A stretch of DNA of 64,000 bases from Enterobacter sp. JUb54 (GTDB lineage Bacteria; Pseudomonadota; Gammaproteobacteria; Enterobacterales; Enterobacteriaceae), in contig NZ_CP060418.1 of assembly GCF_014298075.1 (NCBI RefSeq), forward strand, positions 496,001 to 560,000. The letters are read 5' to 3'. Positions within the stretch are counted from its first letter, which is position 1. The number at the start of each line of letters is the position of its first letter. The position numbers were made by a program, and so were the translations under genes. Of this stretch, positions 1 through 9,657 are shown piece after piece. Under the pieces are notes generated by a model. It did not search any database. It was not told the DNA's origin and worked only from the letters and a program-made list of their open reading frames with translations.

Positions 1-1
1 T

Positions 2-451
2 GTCATTGGTGATGGTTCAGAGATGAGTAAAATTAAATCAAAAGCCAGCAAGAATATAGAAATTCTTGGATACCAACCTAATCATGTTATGGAAGAATAC
101 ATGAGAAAGGCAAAAGCATTTGTTTTTGCTGCAGAAGAAGATTTTGGCATTACTCCAGTAGAAGCTCAGGCATGTGGTACTCCAGTTATTGCTTTCGGTA
201 AGGGTGGGGCATTGGAAACAATTCGTCCACTTGATGTTGTAGGGCCAACAGGTCTATTTTTCAATGAACAAAATATTGGGTCTGTAATTGCTGCTGTAAA
301 TAGTTTTGAGCATGAGTTACATCATATCGAACCTGAAAACTGTAGAACAAACGCTTTACAGTTCTCAAATGAACGTTTCCGAAGAGAAATAAATAAATAT
401 GTAGAGCAAAAATGGTGTTTATTTAAAGAATCCAAAAAAATTGAATATTAA
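2..451 (+). CDS. Glycosyltransferase family 4, C-terminal part (5' end outside window)
   Basis: This is the C-terminal half of a GT4 (GT-B fold) glycosyltransferase. The frame is already open at base 2, reading VIGDGSEM before the first ATG, and VIGDG is the usual start of the nucleotide-sugar binding half of these enzymes, so the gene begins outside the window. The segment AEEDFGITPVEAQACGTPVI is the conserved GT4 donor-binding loop with its two Glu residues. It resembles WbaZ-type mannosyltransferases, which would fit the manC/manB genes downstream, but the acceptor and linkage cannot be read from sequence. It lies 94 bases before wcaJ, in the same direction, and is probably a capsule repeat-unit transferase acting at the inner face of the membrane. 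Confidence 0.85.
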   Translation, partial: VIGDGSEMSKIKSKASKNIEILGYQPNHVMEEYMRKAKAFVFAAEEDFGITPVEAQACGTPVIAFGKGGALETIRPLDVVGPTGLFFNEQNIGSVIAAVNSFEHELHHIEPENCRTNALQFSNERFRREINKYVEQKWCLFKESKKIEY

Positions 452-545
452 TAGAGTTTTATACTATTTTGAGAATGATGAACTATATTATTTGATATTT
501 AATATTTTAAATTGTTGACCTATGGTTAAAAAGAGTGAAACCAGC

Positions 546-1943
546 ATGACAACTTATATTCATCGAGCGCGGTCAAACGCAAATGCTTCGCTTATCTCAA
601 TGGTACAACGTTTTTCAGATATTACGATTATCTTTGTCGGACTGTATGTTATTTGTCTTGCCAATGGAATTGAGTTTGGGTATACACAGACATTACTTTC
701 ATTAGCTGTGCTAGTAGTGTTCCAGATGATTGGGGGGATAACTGACTTTTATCGTTCGTGGCGAGGTGTTAAGATATCTGCTGAGTTAATTTTAATTCTT
801 AAAAACTGGACTCTCAGCATACTATTAACATTGGGTTTAGTATCATTATATTCGGATTTTGAAATAAGTTTAACAATATTCATTCAGTGGTATTTGATAG
901 TGACCATTGGATTTATATGTTGCCGTTCATCAATCAGATTAGGTGCAGGAGCATTACGTAAGTTGGGGTATAACACCAGGCATGTCGCAGTAGTTGGTTC
1001 TATGCCGGCTGGTGTTAATCTATTAAAGGGATTTATGGAGGAGCCATGGTTGGGGTTTATAGTGAAAGGTATTTATGATGATAACCCTATTGATGATTAT
1101 GAAGGGGTACCTTACGCAGGAACATTAAGCAAGCTAATCCAAGATGCTAGAGATGGAAAGTTGGACCGTATATATATAGCTCTTGGTATGAAAGATGAGG
1201 GGAAAATAAAAGAAATAGTTAGTCAACTTACTGATACAACATGTTCAGTTCTATTGATTCCAGATTTATTTACCTTTAATATCCTGCAATCTCGAACTGA
1301 AGAGATAAATGGAGTGCCTGTGGTATCCTTGTTTGATACACCACTTAATGGCATCAATATGATATTTAAACGATTAGAAGATATCATTGTGTCAATGATT
1401 ATTATTCTTCTGATTTCTCCAGTGTTAATTGTTATTTCATTAGCTGTTAAATTATCTTCTCCAGGGCCTGTTATTTTTAGACAGGTACGGTACGGTATGG
1501 ACGGAAAACCGATTAAAGTTTGGAAATTTCGATCAATGACTGTAATGGAAAACGATGATAAGGTTGTACAGGCAACGAAGAATGATATACGAATTACCAA
1601 GGTAGGTAAGTTTTTGAGAAGTACATCATTAGATGAATTACCTCAGTTCTTTAATGTACTATTTGGTCAAATGTCAGTCGTCGGTCCTCGGCCTCACGCA
1701 GTATCGCATAATGAACAATATCGCTCATTGATCCAAGGTTATATGCTTAGACATAAAGTTAAACCAGGTATTACTGGATTAGCTCAGGTGAACGGATGGC
1801 GAGGGGAAACGGACACCTTAGAAAAAATGGAAAAGCGGGTGGAGTTTGACTTGATTTACATCAGAGGGTGGAGTATTTGGCTTGACATGAAAATTATTTT
1901 TCTAACAATATTTAAAGGGTTTGTAAATAAATCTGCATATTGA
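546..1943 (+). CDS. wcaJ: Undecaprenyl-phosphate glucose phosphotransferase WcaJ
   Basis: This enzyme starts the capsule repeat unit by moving glucose-1-phosphate from UDP-glucose to undecaprenyl phosphate in the inner membrane. The protein matches E. coli WcaJ along its whole length: N-terminal transmembrane segments, a central Rossmann-like domain, another membrane segment near residue 280 (LLISPVLIVISLAVKL), then the bacterial sugar transferase domain with SSPGPVIFRQ, KVWKFRSM, TSLDELPQ and VGPRPHA. I chose the ATG at 546, not 522, because it gives 465 residues with an N-terminus of the same length as E. coli WcaJ up to NASLISMVQRFSD. It sits between a GT4 gene and wzx. Its presence makes a Wzx/Wzy-type capsule likely; the polymerase must lie upstream of the window. 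Confidence 0.95.
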   Translation: MTTYIHRARSNANASLISMVQRFSDITIIFVGLYVICLANGIEFGYTQTLLSLAVLVVFQMIGGITDFYRSWRGVKISAELILILKNWTLSILLTLGLVSLYSDFEISLTIFIQWYLIVTIGFICCRSSIRLGAGALRKLGYNTRHVAVVGSMPAGVNLLKGFMEEPWLGFIVKGIYDDNPIDDYEGVPYAGTLSKLIQDARDGKLDRIYIALGMKDEGKIKEIVSQLTDTTCSVLLIPDLFTFNILQSRTEEINGVPVVSLFDTPLNGINMIFKRLEDIIVSMIIILLISPVLIVISLAVKLSSPGPVIFRQVRYGMDGKPIKVWKFRSMTVMENDDKVVQATKNDIRITKVGKFLRSTSLDELPQFFNVLFGQMSVVGPRPHAVSHNEQYRSLIQGYMLRHKVKPGITGLAQVNGWRGETDTLEKMEKRVEFDLIYIRGWSIWLDMKIIFLTIFKGFVNKSAY

Positions 1944-2004
1944 TTACTTTATTCGTGTCTTTGATTTTATAAAATTAAAGGCATAGCATGAGACAAATTA
2001 TTCG

Positions 2005-3324
2005 ATGAGTAAAATATCCTATATTTTTAAGGAGCGCTCCATCGCAAATATTATCTGGCTTATGTCGGATAGTATTTTGCGACTTGGTATGGGGTTTATA
2101 ATAAATGTATGGTTAGCTAGGTATTTGGGACCTTCGGAGTTTGGTTCATTTAACTATGCATTCGCTATGATCGCAATTTATTCTGCAGTTGCTTCTTTAG
2201 GAATGAATGGAGTTGTTGTACGCGAGTTGGTCAAAGGCGATATAGACAATATTACAATAATGGGAACATCCTTTGTTCTCCAGGTTATTGGTAGCTTATC
2301 CGCCTCTGTTTTGGTCATTTTTACTGTAATGGTATTAAGGCCAGGCGAATCAACGTTAATGCTGACTGTTATATGCATGTTACCTTCTGTGATATTTCGC
2401 TCTTCTGATATTATCAAATATTGGTTTGAATCGACAGTCTCGTCAAAGTATACTGTCATTTCGCAAAACGTAGCTTTTTTCATTAGCGCATTCTTGAAAA
2501 TTTTGATCATATCTTGCGGAGGAAGTTATTATCTCATCGCGATAACTGTCTCCATTGAAGCTTTTTTGCTATCAGTATTATTATTTTTCTTTTATAGGAA
2601 AAAAAATAAGCAATTCCAATGGCGATTTAATTATGCAGAAGCCAAAAGACTACTAAACATTAGTTGGCCGCTTGTTCTTTCTGGCGTAGCTCTGATGCTA
2701 TATATGCGCATAGATCAGATAATGATTGGAAATATTATTGGTGATGCTGCAGTTGGGATTTATTCTGTCGCGGTAAAAATGGTTGAGGTATGGTATTTTA
2801 TACCCGTTGCGATAGTATCATCATTATTTCCAAAAATCATTAAACTTCGTGAGCAGAGCATAGAGTCTTATGATAAGCGTTTGCAATTCCTTTATGATAT
2901 ATTAGTTATTATTGGTGTTACTCTTGCACTTACTATCACGTTTGTTTCAGATTACATCATTTCTCTACTTTATGATCATCACTATTTTGCTGCGTCTAAA
3001 ATTATTAAATTATATGCGTGGGTGAGTATTTTTTATTTCCTGAGCTCAGCTAGTGGTCGATGGTATATTAATGAAGGATTGCAGAAGTTCGCTTTAACCA
3101 GGAATTTGGCTGGACTTGCCATTGGCATTATTCTTAATTATATGTTGATTCCTAAATATGGTGCGGAGGGTTCGGTTTACGCAACTTTGATTGCATTTGG
3201 ATGTGCAGGATATTTGTTTGATGCATTAAGTACAAGAACCAGATATGCTTTTATTCAAAAAACGAAGTCACTTTGGTTACCTGGAAATATTTGTAGGTTA
3301 ATAAGTTATTATAAAGGAAAATAA
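2005..3324 (+). CDS. wzx: Wzx-type polysaccharide flippase
   Basis: This is a 439-residue polytopic membrane protein of the polysaccharide transporter (MOP/Wzx) family, which flips lipid-linked repeat units across the inner membrane. The N-terminal stretch NVWLARYLGPSEFGSFNYA is typical of the family, and about a dozen hydrophobic segments follow, with LMLYMRIDQIMIG in the middle as in other flippases. It follows wcaJ by 61 bases and is one base from the next gene, so it is part of the same transcript. The sequence is AT-rich. The family is clear; the exact substrate is unknown. Wzx proteins are too divergent for me to assign a capsule type. Confidence 0.9.
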   Translation: MSKISYIFKERSIANIIWLMSDSILRLGMGFIINVWLARYLGPSEFGSFNYAFAMIAIYSAVASLGMNGVVVRELVKGDIDNITIMGTSFVLQVIGSLSASVLVIFTVMVLRPGESTLMLTVICMLPSVIFRSSDIIKYWFESTVSSKYTVISQNVAFFISAFLKILIISCGGSYYLIAITVSIEAFLLSVLLFFFYRKKNKQFQWRFNYAEAKRLLNISWPLVLSGVALMLYMRIDQIMIGNIIGDAAVGIYSVAVKMVEVWYFIPVAIVSSLFPKIIKLREQSIESYDKRLQFLYDILVIIGVTLALTITFVSDYIISLLYDHHYFAASKIIKLYAWVSIFYFLSSASGRWYINEGLQKFALTRNLAGLAIGIILNYMLIPKYGAEGSVYATLIAFGCAGYLFDALSTRTRYAFIQKTKSLWLPGNICRLISYYKGK

Positions 3325-3325
3325 G

Positions 3326-4477
3326 ATGGGTCGTAGCGTAATATTTTATGGTGCATTTGATAGATATAATTATGGCGATAATTTGATGCCATTGTTGTTA
3401 GCCGAATACTTAAAGGATAGTAATCCAACGCTTACAGATGCTAATTTTGTATTTTCATCAATTAGTAATTCAGACCTAAGCCGATATTTATGCAAACCAA
3501 CAGTTGCTATGAAAGATTTACTAAATGTTGATGAGGGTTCTTCTGTTATAATCGTTGGTGGTGAAGTGCTTGGTGCAGATATTGGCGTCTTGTATACGCA
3601 TGTTCAAACAAGTCATTTCAAAGTCCAATGCATTAGATTCATGAGAAGAATCGTTCCTGGTTTTATAAATAGAATTGCGCGAAATGCATATGGGTCGGTA
3701 TGGGACTTTCCTTATATACCAGAAAAAAAATCTTTTAAAAATAAAGTAAATATTATATTTAATACAGTTGGTGGAATACCTGTAAAATCTCAAGAGATTA
3801 ACATTAAGCATTCAGATTACATCTCAGTAAGGGATAACAGAACATATGAGGTTATTTCTAAGTTTGCGAAAGCTAAGTTAGTTCCTGATTCTGTATTGAT
3901 GGCTTCTGGTGTTATTGATCTTGAATTCGTTGAATCTAAGGTAAGATCTGAATTAATTACTAGATACGCCAGTAAAAAATATATTACCATTCAAGCCTGC
4001 CCATACAAAGTTGATTTCACTCCTGATGAATTAGCTAAAGAGTTATCTAAATTTGATACAGAATATGACGTTGTATTGTTACCAATAGGCTATGCTAGTG
4101 GTCACGATGATGTAATGTTCTTAAATAAGGTTAATCTTGTTTCTGGTAATAAATATTTTTTAGAAGATGATTTGAATGTCTGGGAGATTATGTATTTAAT
4201 TATTAAGTCACAAGCATTTTATGGAACAAGTTTGCACGGTGTTATTACTGCAATGTCCTTTAGAGTCCCACATTACTGCATTAACAAAAACATCGCTAAG
4301 TTAACGTCATTTCTAGATACATGGAGTGTGTCTCCTTATAACAAACCCATTCACATATCAGAAATATCGAGTACTTTAGAGAATTCGCATGCATCGATAG
4401 ATGATTTGGATAAGGCTGTTATAAAAGCCCAAAGTATTATTTTTGAAAGTATTTCTGATTTTTCAAAAATATTGTGA
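3326..4477 (+). CDS. Polysaccharide pyruvyl transferase family protein
   Basis: This 383-residue protein belongs to the polysaccharide pyruvyl transferase family, which adds pyruvate ketals to sugars using phosphoenolpyruvate. Supporting features are the N-terminal YGAFDRYNYGDNLMPLLLAEY (a G-x-x-N-x-GDN-type motif), a central VGGEVLGAD glycine-rich segment, and the C-terminal YGTSLHGVITAMSFRVP, where S-x-H-G is the most conserved family motif. It starts one base after wzx ends. It probably decorates the capsule repeat unit in the cytoplasm. Some family members act on other substrates, so pyruvylation is a family-level prediction only. Confidence 0.8.
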   Translation: MGRSVIFYGAFDRYNYGDNLMPLLLAEYLKDSNPTLTDANFVFSSISNSDLSRYLCKPTVAMKDLLNVDEGSSVIIVGGEVLGADIGVLYTHVQTSHFKVQCIRFMRRIVPGFINRIARNAYGSVWDFPYIPEKKSFKNKVNIIFNTVGGIPVKSQEINIKHSDYISVRDNRTYEVISKFAKAKLVPDSVLMASGVIDLEFVESKVRSELITRYASKKYITIQACPYKVDFTPDELAKELSKFDTEYDVVLLPIGYASGHDDVMFLNKVNLVSGNKYFLEDDLNVWEIMYLIIKSQAFYGTSLHGVITAMSFRVPHYCINKNIAKLTSFLDTWSVSPYNKPIHISEISSTLENSHASIDDLDKAVIKAQSIIFESISDFSKIL

Positions 4478-4518
4478 CTAAATAAGGTATAAACCATCCA
4501 CTTTAAAAGTTATTTAAA

Positions 4519-5358
4519 ATGATTGCTATTTTAGTCGTCTTGTATGGTAAAGAAATATCTGAGTCAGCAACAATTTCCTCTCTTCTAACATCTGGTTTAG
4601 TAGGGGCCAAAGTTATTCTTCATAACAACGGACCTAGTGAAATTAGTATATCAAGTGAGGAGCAAAAAAAATTCGATGCCAGTGGTAATGATTTTGTGTT
4701 AGCTAATTGCATAGACAATAAACCTCTCTCGACTATATATAATGACTTCGTTAGAGAAAATTCTCAGTGTGATGTACTGTCATTCTTTGACGACGATTCG
4801 ACTATACCAAAGAAATATGTCAGCATCATAACATCCAGGGAGTTTGAAATTGAGCTCCCTAAAATATTGTCTCGAATAGATAGTAAAATTTATTACCCAC
4901 TGGTCGATAAACGAGTGTTTAACGATGATGGAGTAATGATAGGTAATAATATTTTTTCAATAGGTTCAGGGTTGACGCTTACTAAAGGAGTTATCGAAAA
5001 ATTTATAAAGCATCAAATGGAATTATTTGATGAGCATTATGCATTGTATGGGGTTGACTTTAGTTTTTTTAGACGCTTGCATGCCTTACAAACAAAAGGA
5101 GAGCGCTTTTCGATTTCCTCCAATTTTACTCTGTTGCATTCATTGTCTAAGGTTGAATCTGTACAATCGAAGTTTAGACATGACGAGCGTTTAATTGACT
5201 TCGCATTGACAGTCAGACATTATCCTAGTACTCGCTTATATTTGGCATTCATCAAAAAAAATATTTTATGCCTTCTTAAATTAAAAATTAAAGATAATAT
5301 TTTGATGGTAATGACTTTTTTAAATGGTTCGCATCCAAGATGTGCAAAATTGAAGTAA
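4519..5358 (+). CDS. Glycosyltransferase family 2-like protein
   Basis: This 279-residue protein looks like a GT-A fold (family 2) glycosyltransferase. It begins with the usual beta strand (MIAILVVLYGKE), has ILHNNGPS where GT2 enzymes bind the nucleotide, and carries an acidic metal-binding segment SFFDDDSTIP near residue 90. A GSGLTLTKGV stretch and a DFSFFRRLH stretch correspond to the acceptor and catalytic-base regions (usually E/D-D-x-D/W). It is shorter and more divergent than typical capsule GT2s. It is the last gene before gnd in the capsule transcript. Donor and linkage are unknown. Confidence 0.75.
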   Translation: MIAILVVLYGKEISESATISSLLTSGLVGAKVILHNNGPSEISISSEEQKKFDASGNDFVLANCIDNKPLSTIYNDFVRENSQCDVLSFFDDDSTIPKKYVSIITSREFEIELPKILSRIDSKIYYPLVDKRVFNDDGVMIGNNIFSIGSGLTLTKGVIEKFIKHQMELFDEHYALYGVDFSFFRRLHALQTKGERFSISSNFTLLHSLSKVESVQSKFRHDERLIDFALTVRHYPSTRLYLAFIKKNILCLLKLKIKDNILMVMTFLNGSHPRCAKLK

Positions 5359-5610
5359 ATAAGGTCCTTGTTTAGCATGTAACGCATATGTTGAATTTCG
5401 CCAGCATTAGTCATTTTATTACTGATTAATTTTGGTGCTGGCTCATTAACCATAGTCTTTATCAGATATGTTTAGCGCTTTTGGTTACCAATGTGATTCT
5501 ATGTGAACAAGTCCTTTTTAGACTATGCTCATCATCAGGTTTAAGCTAACATAATCATCAAATTTAAGCTGCGAACGTGTCGCAGTGACCACACCAGACA
5601 GGAGTATGTA

Positions 5611-7017
5611 ATGTCCAAGCAACAGATCGGGGTTGTCGGTATGGCAGTGATGGGGCGCAATCTTGCTCTCAACATCGAAAGCCGTGGTTATACCGTCTCT
5701 GTTTTCAACCGCTCCCGTGACAAGACCGAAGAAGTCATTGCCGAAAACCCTGGCAAGAAACTGGTCCCGCATTATACCGTTCAGGAGTTTGTCGAATCCC
5801 TTGAAACTCCGCGCCGTATTCTGTTAATGGTGAAAGCAGGCGCTGGTACAGACAGTGCGATTGATTCCCTGAAGCCGTATCTGGATAAAGGAGACATCAT
5901 TATTGATGGTGGTAACACTTTCTTCCAGGATACTATCCGTCGTAATCGTGAACTCTCCGCAGAAGGTTTTAACTTCATTGGTACCGGTGTCTCTGGTGGT
6001 GAAGAGGGGGCGCTTAAGGGCCCGTCTATCATGCCCGGTGGCCAGAAAGAAGCTTATGAACTGGTAGCTCCAATCCTTGAGCAGATTGCTGCCCGTGCTG
6101 AGGACGGAGAACCCTGCGTCGCTTACATCGGTGCTGATGGTGCGGGCCACTATGTGAAAATGGTTCATAACGGCATTGAATACGGCGATATGCAGTTAAT
6201 TGCTGAAGCGTATGCCTTACTGAAAGGCGGTCTGGCTCTTTCTAATGACGAACTGGCAACAACCTTTACTGAGTGGAATGAGGGCGAGCTTAGCAGCTAC
6301 CTGATTGACATCACCAAAGACATCTTTACTAAGAAAGATGAAGACGGTAAATACCTAGTTGATGTGATTCTGGATGAAGCAGCGAATAAAGGAACGGGCA
6401 AATGGACTAGCCAAAGCTCGCTTGATTTAGGTGAACCACTATCTCTGATTACTGAATCTGTTTTCGCACGTTATATCTCGTCACTGAAAGACCAGCGTGT
6501 GGCAGCCTCTAAAGTTCTGACAGGGCCAAAAGCTCAAACTGTTGCTGACAAAGCTGAGTTTGTAGAGAAAGTACGTCGTGCTCTATATCTGGGTAAAATC
6601 GTATCTTATGCTCAAGGTTTCTCCCAACTGCGTGCCGCATCTGATGAGTATAACTGGGACCTGAACTACGGAGAGATTGCTAAAATTTTCCGTGCTGGTT
6701 GCATTATCCGGGCTCAGTTCTTGCAGAAAATTACAGATGCTTATGAGCAGAATGTAGGTATCGCCAACTTGCTGTTGGCACCATACTTCAAACAAATTGC
6801 TGATGACTATCAGCAGGCACTGCGCGATGTTGTTGCTTATGCAGTTCAGAATGGTATTCCTGTACCAACGTTTTCTGCTGCAATTGCTTATTACGACAGC
6901 TATCGCTCTGAGGTCTTGCCTGCTAACCTGATTCAGGCTCAGCGTGATTATTTTGGTGCTCATACTTACAAGCGTACTGATAAAGATGGCATTTTTCATA
7001 CAGAGTGGATGGAATAA
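5611..7017 (+). CDS. gnd: 6-phosphogluconate dehydrogenase, decarboxylating
   Basis: Gnd oxidises 6-phosphogluconate to ribulose-5-phosphate with NADP in the pentose phosphate pathway. The 468-residue length is exactly that of enterobacterial Gnd. Visible are the N-terminal dinucleotide fold [20 protein letters not shown], the substrate signature [19 protein letters not shown], the catalytic Lys region [15 protein letters not shown], and the C-terminal [12 protein letters not shown]. An AGGAG ribosome site lies seven bases before the ATG. In this group gnd is a fixed landmark in the capsule locus and is carried along when capsule genes are exchanged. It ends in a clear terminator, so the genes after it need their own promoter or read-through. 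Confidence 0.98.
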   Translation: MSKQQIGVVGMAVMGRNLALNIESRGYTVSVFNRSRDKTEEVIAENPGKKLVPHYTVQEFVESLETPRRILLMVKAGAGTDSAIDSLKPYLDKGDIIIDGGNTFFQDTIRRNRELSAEGFNFIGTGVSGGEEGALKGPSIMPGGQKEAYELVAPILEQIAARAEDGEPCVAYIGADGAGHYVKMVHNGIEYGDMQLIAEAYALLKGGLALSNDELATTFTEWNEGELSSYLIDITKDIFTKKDEDGKYLVDVILDEAANKGTGKWTSQSSLDLGEPLSLITESVFARYISSLKDQRVAASKVLTGPKAQTVADKAEFVEKVRRALYLGKIVSYAQGFSQLRAASDEYNWDLNYGEIAKIFRAGCIIRAQFLQKITDAYEQNVGIANLLLAPYFKQIADDYQQALRDVVAYAVQNGIPVPTFSAAIAYYDSYRSEVLPANLIQAQRDYFGAHTYKRTDKDGIFHTEWME

Positions 7018-7040
7018 CTGATCCTAGATGCATCAGGAAG

Positions 7041-7066
7041 ACCCTGTTTATAAGCAGGGTTTTTTT
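7041..7066 (+). terminator. Rho-independent terminator after gnd
   Basis: The hairpin ACCCTG-TTTATAAG-CAGGGT is followed at once by a run of T residues, 24 bases after the gnd stop codon. It should end the gnd transcript. Confidence 0.85.
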
Positions 7067-7138
7067 GCGTCTAATTTTGTCAAAAAATATCTAGTGCCCT
7101 ATTAAGTGTTATAATCTTATTCATAATAATTAAATATA

Positions 7139-8209
7139 ATGCTAATCATGAATACTATTTACATAAACGGTAGATTTCTCACTCAAAAATTAACAGGTGT
7201 TCAACGCTTTGCGTATGAACTGGTATTGCATTTATCCCGTTTACGTTCTGATGTTATTATATTAGTACCTAATATATTATCCATCCAGAAAGAATACCCT
7301 ACAAAAGGTTTGAATATCCATGAGCTTACTGGGGGGAAAGGGCATTATTGGGAACAGATTACGTTACCATTATTCATGATGAGGAAGAAATCTCGGTTAC
7401 TTGTCAATTTATGTAATACTGGGCCGGCATTTTATAAAAATCAAATCGTAGCCTTACATGATATTTCATATGTTCGATATCCTTCAAGTTTCTCAAGAAA
7501 ATTCTGTATTTTTTATTCAAGTCTTACTCCTTTTTTGCTTAGAAACTCCAAAGCTGTAATTACTGTCAGTAATTTCTCGAAAAATGAAATTATTAAATAT
7601 TATAATCATGGGAAAGATAATGTTTTTGTTATTTCAAATGCTGTGAGTGAAAGGTTTTATGAGGGAATAACTTCTAAAAATGATGATTCTGAGTATTTTT
7701 TGACTGTCTCATCAATTAATCATCATAAAAATATTAAACGTCTCATTCAGGCGATTTTAAAAAGTGGCCTAAAAATACATCTTAAAATTATCGGTGGTAC
7801 AACGCAAGTGTTTAGGAATGTCAATATTGACATAAATGATCCTAGGATATCTTTTCTAGGACATGTTAATGATGATGAACTTGCTAAATTATATAAAGGT
7901 GCAAAAGCGTTTATATTTCCATCATTGTATGAGGGTTTTGGTATACCACCATTAGAGGCTCAATCTTGTTTATGTCCTGTTATTTCCTCTAATCGATCAG
8001 CAATGAAAGAAGTTTTACATGATAGTGTTTTATATTTTGACCCAGAGTGTAACTACCAGATAATCAAAGCTATCTCCTTACTAAATAATGATAAAGAGTT
8101 AAGGTTTATGCTAACAGCTAAAGGGAGATGTAATGTACGTAGGTTTTCATGGGTAAGTTCAGCCCAAAAACTTAGTTCTTTAATTGATAAGGTTTCCTTT
8201 GAAAGATAA
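7139..8209 (+). CDS. Glycosyltransferase family 4
   Basis: This 356-residue GT-B glycosyltransferase has the layout of the GT4 mannosyl/rhamnosyl-type enzymes: INGRFLTQKLTGVQRFAYEL at the N-terminus, ALHDISYVRYP and AVITVSNFSKNEI in the first domain, then FLTVSSINHHKNIKRLI and FPSLYEGFGIPPLEAQSC (the E-x7-E loop) in the donor-binding domain. The start is uncertain: ATG codons at 7139 and 7148 are in frame and neither has a good ribosome site. It lies after the gnd terminator, which is an uncommon place for a capsule transferase. It could belong to capsule synthesis or, less likely, glycosylate the secreted protein encoded downstream. It is AT-rich like genes 1-5 kb. Confidence 0.88.
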   Translation: MLIMNTIYINGRFLTQKLTGVQRFAYELVLHLSRLRSDVIILVPNILSIQKEYPTKGLNIHELTGGKGHYWEQITLPLFMMRKKSRLLVNLCNTGPAFYKNQIVALHDISYVRYPSSFSRKFCIFYSSLTPFLLRNSKAVITVSNFSKNEIIKYYNHGKDNVFVISNAVSERFYEGITSKNDDSEYFLTVSSINHHKNIKRLIQAILKSGLKIHLKIIGGTTQVFRNVNIDINDPRISFLGHVNDDELAKLYKGAKAFIFPSLYEGFGIPPLEAQSCLCPVISSNRSAMKEVLHDSVLYFDPECNYQIIKAISLLNNDKELRFMLTAKGRCNVRRFSWVSSAQKLSSLIDKVSFER

Positions 8210-8316
8210 ATTGAATGATTTGTTTCTGATTTGCGGTATGTAGTAGTCTTTTTTTAGTTTCGATGTTGTTTTTTTATGATGTTTTGAAATGCAGGGTAAC
8301 TAAAATAGGTGATTAA

Positions 8317-9282
8317 ATGATAAGTGTACAACAATTGCGAGGCATTGCTGTTCTCCTCGTTGTTTTGTTTCATATGACAACTAAGTTACGGGATAATGGC
8401 ATTTGGGAGTATGGTTTTTCTATCGGAATGTCTGGCGTTGATATATTCTTTGTGATATCTGGCTTCATAATGATGCTGATCTCAAATCGGGAAAACAATT
8501 TTTTTGTTTTTTTATTAAAGAGAGTTATTAGAATATACCCAGTCTATTTAATAGTAGCTACGGTTTTTATTTTAATGTTTTATTCTTTTCCCGGGATATC
8601 AAACGCCCATAACCTAGACAAAAAATTCTCATTGATTAATACTTTAACTTTACTCCCCATAGATAATAATATAGTTATGGTTGGTTGGACGTTAAGCTAT
8701 GAGCTATTCTTTTATCTAGTGTTTGCTATATGTATGCAGTTCTCTATAAAAAAAGAGTTTTCTATACCTTTGGTTATTCTTAGCTTGTTCATTTTAGGGC
8801 GATTGTGCAATAATGATTTTTTAAGTAATTCGGTTGTATTTGAGTTTGTTCTTGGTATTTTTTCGTACCTTGTTTATAAGGGGAGATGTTTTCCAAAGAG
8901 TGCAGCGGTGAAAATTTTAATGATCTTTATCTCTGTGGGGTGGATGTATTACTCCCCGGCAGGAATTCGTTTTATTGATTTGGGTATTCCCAGTTTTATT
9001 ATATTTAATTCGTATGTTAGTTTGTTCAAAAATGCTGGGAAAGGCGTGCTGTCCACTATAGGTGATGCATCATATTCTATATATCTTACACATCTTCTAT
9101 CCATTAGTGCGGTTTTTTTAATAGAGCATAGATTTTTGGGGATAAACAACCCTATTTTACTTTATATATCAATGCTTCTACCTGCCTTAGTGTTTGGTAT
9201 CATTTTTCATATGTATATAGAAAAACCAGTAATTAATTATTTAAACTCCAAAACAAAGCGATTAGTCCTTAAAAATATCTAA
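8317..9282 (+). CDS. Acyltransferase family 3 (OafA-like) membrane protein
   Basis: This 321-residue polytopic membrane protein belongs to the acyltransferase-3 family, which O-acetylates surface glycans. Key features are ISVQQLRGIAVLLVVLFH at the N-terminus (family R-G-I-A and the conserved His), SGVDIFFVISGFIM, the RIYPVYL segment, WTLSYELFFY (conserved W-x-L-x-x-E) and SYSIYLTHLL near the C-terminus. About ten hydrophobic helices are visible. An AGGTGA ribosome site precedes the ATG. It follows the GT4 gene by 107 bases. The likely job is acetylation of the capsule. No SGNH domain is fused at the C-terminus. Confidence 0.88.
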   Translation: MISVQQLRGIAVLLVVLFHMTTKLRDNGIWEYGFSIGMSGVDIFFVISGFIMMLISNRENNFFVFLLKRVIRIYPVYLIVATVFILMFYSFPGISNAHNLDKKFSLINTLTLLPIDNNIVMVGWTLSYELFFYLVFAICMQFSIKKEFSIPLVILSLFILGRLCNNDFLSNSVVFEFVLGIFSYLVYKGRCFPKSAAVKILMIFISVGWMYYSPAGIRFIDLGIPSFIIFNSYVSLFKNAGKGVLSTIGDASYSIYLTHLLSISAVFLIEHRFLGINNPILLYISMLLPALVFGIIFHMYIEKPVINYLNSKTKRLVLKNI

Positions 9283-9657
9283 AGTTGTAGTGTTTTAAGG
9301 TATGCAGTAGCTGTAATTTATCTATTTTTTCAGTAATCCTTTTTTGAAAGAGCGGTGTAGTTCCACATACACTTCTCTTTTACTTACTTAATTATTTCAA
9401 CTAGTTAAGGATAGGTATTTTTGTCTTGTCAAGAATGGAAGTATGGTAGATAAAAAATTACGTTGGTATTTTTCACTTTATTTTATTGTTTTTTTAGTTT
9501 TTTGCGCTGTTGTTGCTTGATTGTTGTTTTTTTGCTCTCAAATGTTGACTGAATGTGTTTGTTGGACTTCTCTTATAGTTGTTGTGAACGGTTAAAGTAC
9601 TACTGTTTCTAGACTGGAACTGGATTGTTCGCACTCAATTAATCTGAGGGTATTAAG
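9283..9657 (+). other. AT-rich intergenic region upstream of the secretion operon
   Basis: This 375-base AT-rich stretch has no credible gene. It probably holds the promoter of the secretion operon. Promoter-like hexamers (TTGACT at 9545, TATAGT at 9574) are present but spaced 23 bases apart, so I do not call a promoter. A GAGGGT ribosome site lies eight bases before the next ATG. Confidence 0.5.

Noticed and set aside
9545..9579. Sigma-70 promoter before the secretion operon
   Set aside because: The TTGACT and TATAGT hexamers are 23 bases apart, too far for a normal promoter.
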